Shown here: positions 4,504 through 5,608 of the stretch, one piece after another
Numbering within the stretch: the first letter of the stretch is position 1
How the letters are laid out: the number at the start of each line of letters is the position of its first letter
NCBI GenBank assembly: GCA_030830465.1
Contig: JAURMY010000319.1
Span: 1-5,608, forward strand
Length of the DNA stretch: 5,608 bases
Direction: 5' to 3'
DNA from: Alphaproteobacteria bacterium
GTDB lineage: Bacteria; Pseudomonadota; Alphaproteobacteria; Rhodobacterales; Rhodobacteraceae
Made by a program: the position numbers and the translations under genes
The notes under the pieces: generated by a model
Databases searched by the model: none
What the model was told of the DNA's origin: nothing
The model's input: the letters and a program-made list of their open reading frames with translations, nothing else

Positions 4504-5608
4504 CAGAACGTCCGTGCCTTGGGTGCAATGATCTTGGGATCAATGCCGCCATCCGCCGGTTTGATCAAAGGCTCCGTCACCACAGGGCGATAGGACAGGT
4601 CAACCTTCTTGCCATCGACCCGCGCTATGGTGTGGACGCGCCATTTCTTGTCGTCGCGGGTCGGGAAATCCTCATGCGCGTGGGCGCCACGGCTTTCCTC
4701 GCGCGCGGCGGCCCCGTTGATGGTGGCCAGGGCGTTCGGCATCAGATTGGTCAGTTCCAGCGTTTCCATAAGGTCGCTGTTCCAGATCAGCGACCGGTCG
4801 GTCACTTTCAGGTCGTCCATCTTGGCGGCGATCGCGTCCATCTTTTTTACGCCGTCCTTCATTGACTTGGCGGTGCGGAACACGGCAGCGTCTTCCTGCA
4901 TGGTGCGTTGCATTTCCAGCCGCAACTCGGCCGTCGGAATGCCGCCATTGGCGTTCCTCAACCCGTCAAACCGGGCCATGGTCTGATCGACCGAGGCCAT
5001 ATTGGTGGCCTTGTTGGACGCTTTGGCATCGACAACCTGACCGGCGCGGATCGCTGCCGCCCGGCCAAACACCACAAGGTCAATCAGGCTGTTGGACCCC
5101 AACCGGTTCGCCCCGTGAACCGAGGCGCAACCGGCCTCGCCCACCGCCATCAGACCCGGCAGAACCGCGTTCGGATTGTCCTTGGTCGGGTTCAGAACCT
5201 CGCCCCAGTAATTGGTCGGGATACCGCCCATATTGTAATGCACGGTCGGCAGCACCGGGATCGGTTCCTTGGTCACATCGACGCCGGCGAAAATCTTGGC
5301 GCTTTCAGAGATCCCCGGCAGGCGTTCATGCAATGCCTCGGCGGGCAGGTGATCCAGATGCAGATAGATATGGTCCTTTTGCGCCCCGACCCCGCGGCCT
5401 TCGCGGATTTCCATGGTCATCGACCGGCTGACATAATCCCGCGGCGCAAGATCTTTGTAGGTTGGGGCATAGCGTTCCATGAACCGCTCGCCTTCGGAAT
5501 TGGTCAGATACCCGCCCTCGCCGCGCGCGCCTTCGGTGATCAGACAACCGGCGCCGTAAATGCCGGTCGGGTGAAACTGCACGAATTCCATATCCTGCAG
5601 CGCCAGCC
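4503..5608 (-). CDS. sdhA: Succinate dehydrogenase flavoprotein subunit, C-terminal part (runs off the window)
   Basis: This is the catalytic subunit of complex II, which oxidises succinate to fumarate in the TCA cycle with covalently bound FAD. The frame stays open to the right edge (five more codons, LALQD, before the Met at 5591), so that Met is internal. About 367 of the usual ~600 residues are present. Counting from that Met, visible signatures are QFHPTGI (5-11) with a substrate-site His, TEGARGEGG (19-27), [13 protein letters not shown] (55-67) with the catalytic Arg, [11 protein letters not shown] (115-125) with a substrate-binding His, and [19 protein letters not shown] (151-169) with the dicarboxylate-binding Arg163 and FAD contacts. 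The C-terminal YRPV motif near the end matches the family. The FAD-attachment His and N-terminal Rossmann motif lie beyond the window. The TGA stop overlaps the next start. No frameshifts or missing key residues were seen. Confidence 0.97.
   Translation of the reverse strand, partial: LALQDMEFVQFHPTGIYGAGCLITEGARGEGGYLTNSEGERFMERYAPTYKDLAPRDYVSRSMTMEIREGRGVGAQKDHIYLHLDHLPAEALHERLPGISESAKIFAGVDVTKEPIPVLPTVHYNMGGIPTNYWGEVLNPTKDNPNAVLPGLMAVGEAGCASVHGANRLGSNSLIDLVVFGRAAAIRAGQVVDAKASNKATNMASVDQTMARFDGLRNANGGIPTAELRLEMQRTMQEDAAVFRTAKSMKDGVKKMDAIAAKMDDLKVTDRSLIWNSDLMETLELTNLMPNALATINGAAAREESRGAHAHEDFPTRDDKKWRVHTIARVDGKKVDLSYRPVVTEPLIKPADGGIDPKIIAPKARTF

Noticed and set aside
4081..4593. Plus-strand 170-residue open frame
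   Set aside because: Antisense to sdhB, the lipoprotein gene and sdhA; composition is that of a shadow frame.
5589..5591. Met at 5591 as the start of sdhA
   Set aside because: The frame continues to the window edge with conserved LALQD before it, and the N-terminal FAD domain is missing, so this Met is internal.

Overview
The window is mostly an ordinary chromosomal stretch of an alphaproteobacterium, most likely a member of the Rhodobacterales/Rhodobacteraceae. This rests on about 60% GC coding sequence, the style of SdhA and SdhB, a small lipoprotein gene between sdhA and sdhB, a DUF3108 protein, and a G-run/C-run hairpin followed by an 'AGTATTT' tail between genes, which is a familiar intergenic element in that group. 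No mobile element, CRISPR array, tRNA or rRNA was found.

Left end (1-616). The first ~160 bases do not look like the rest. They are close to 50% GC, hold three of the window's five CTAG tetranucleotides, and encode a membrane-anchored protein fragment with a Q/P/A-rich linker. At about 161-163 the sequence switches to the C-terminal half of a polysaccharide deacetylase whose catalytic N-terminal half is missing. This reads as a chimeric join (assembly artefact or real rearrangement).

Plus-strand cluster (799-3225). After an intergenic region with a strong hairpin, three genes follow with gaps of 15 and 9 bases, so they are probably one operon: deoD (purine nucleoside phosphorylase), an aldo/keto reductase with an intact catalytic tetrad, and an exported DUF3108 protein. 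The first acts in nucleoside salvage. No obvious pathway joins the three.

Convergent gap (3226-3392). This short space holds a 32-codon minus-strand reading frame with a good ribosome binding site. It encodes the start of an NAD(P)-binding beta-hydroxyacid-dehydrogenase/imine-reductase type protein (VIGLGAMG) and then stops, so it is probably the relic of a deleted gene. A 9-bp hairpin just past the sdhB stop is the likely terminator.

Minus-strand cluster (3393-5608). This is the distal part of a succinate dehydrogenase operon, read right to left: sdhA (C-terminal ~367 residues; the rest lies beyond the window), a small lipoprotein and sdhB. The sdhA stop and lipoprotein start overlap as TGATG. 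The lipoprotein stop overlaps the sdhB Shine-Dalgarno sequence. The lipoprotein is therefore translationally wired into complex II expression and is the most interesting intact biology here. I see no clear evidence of a wholly new system.
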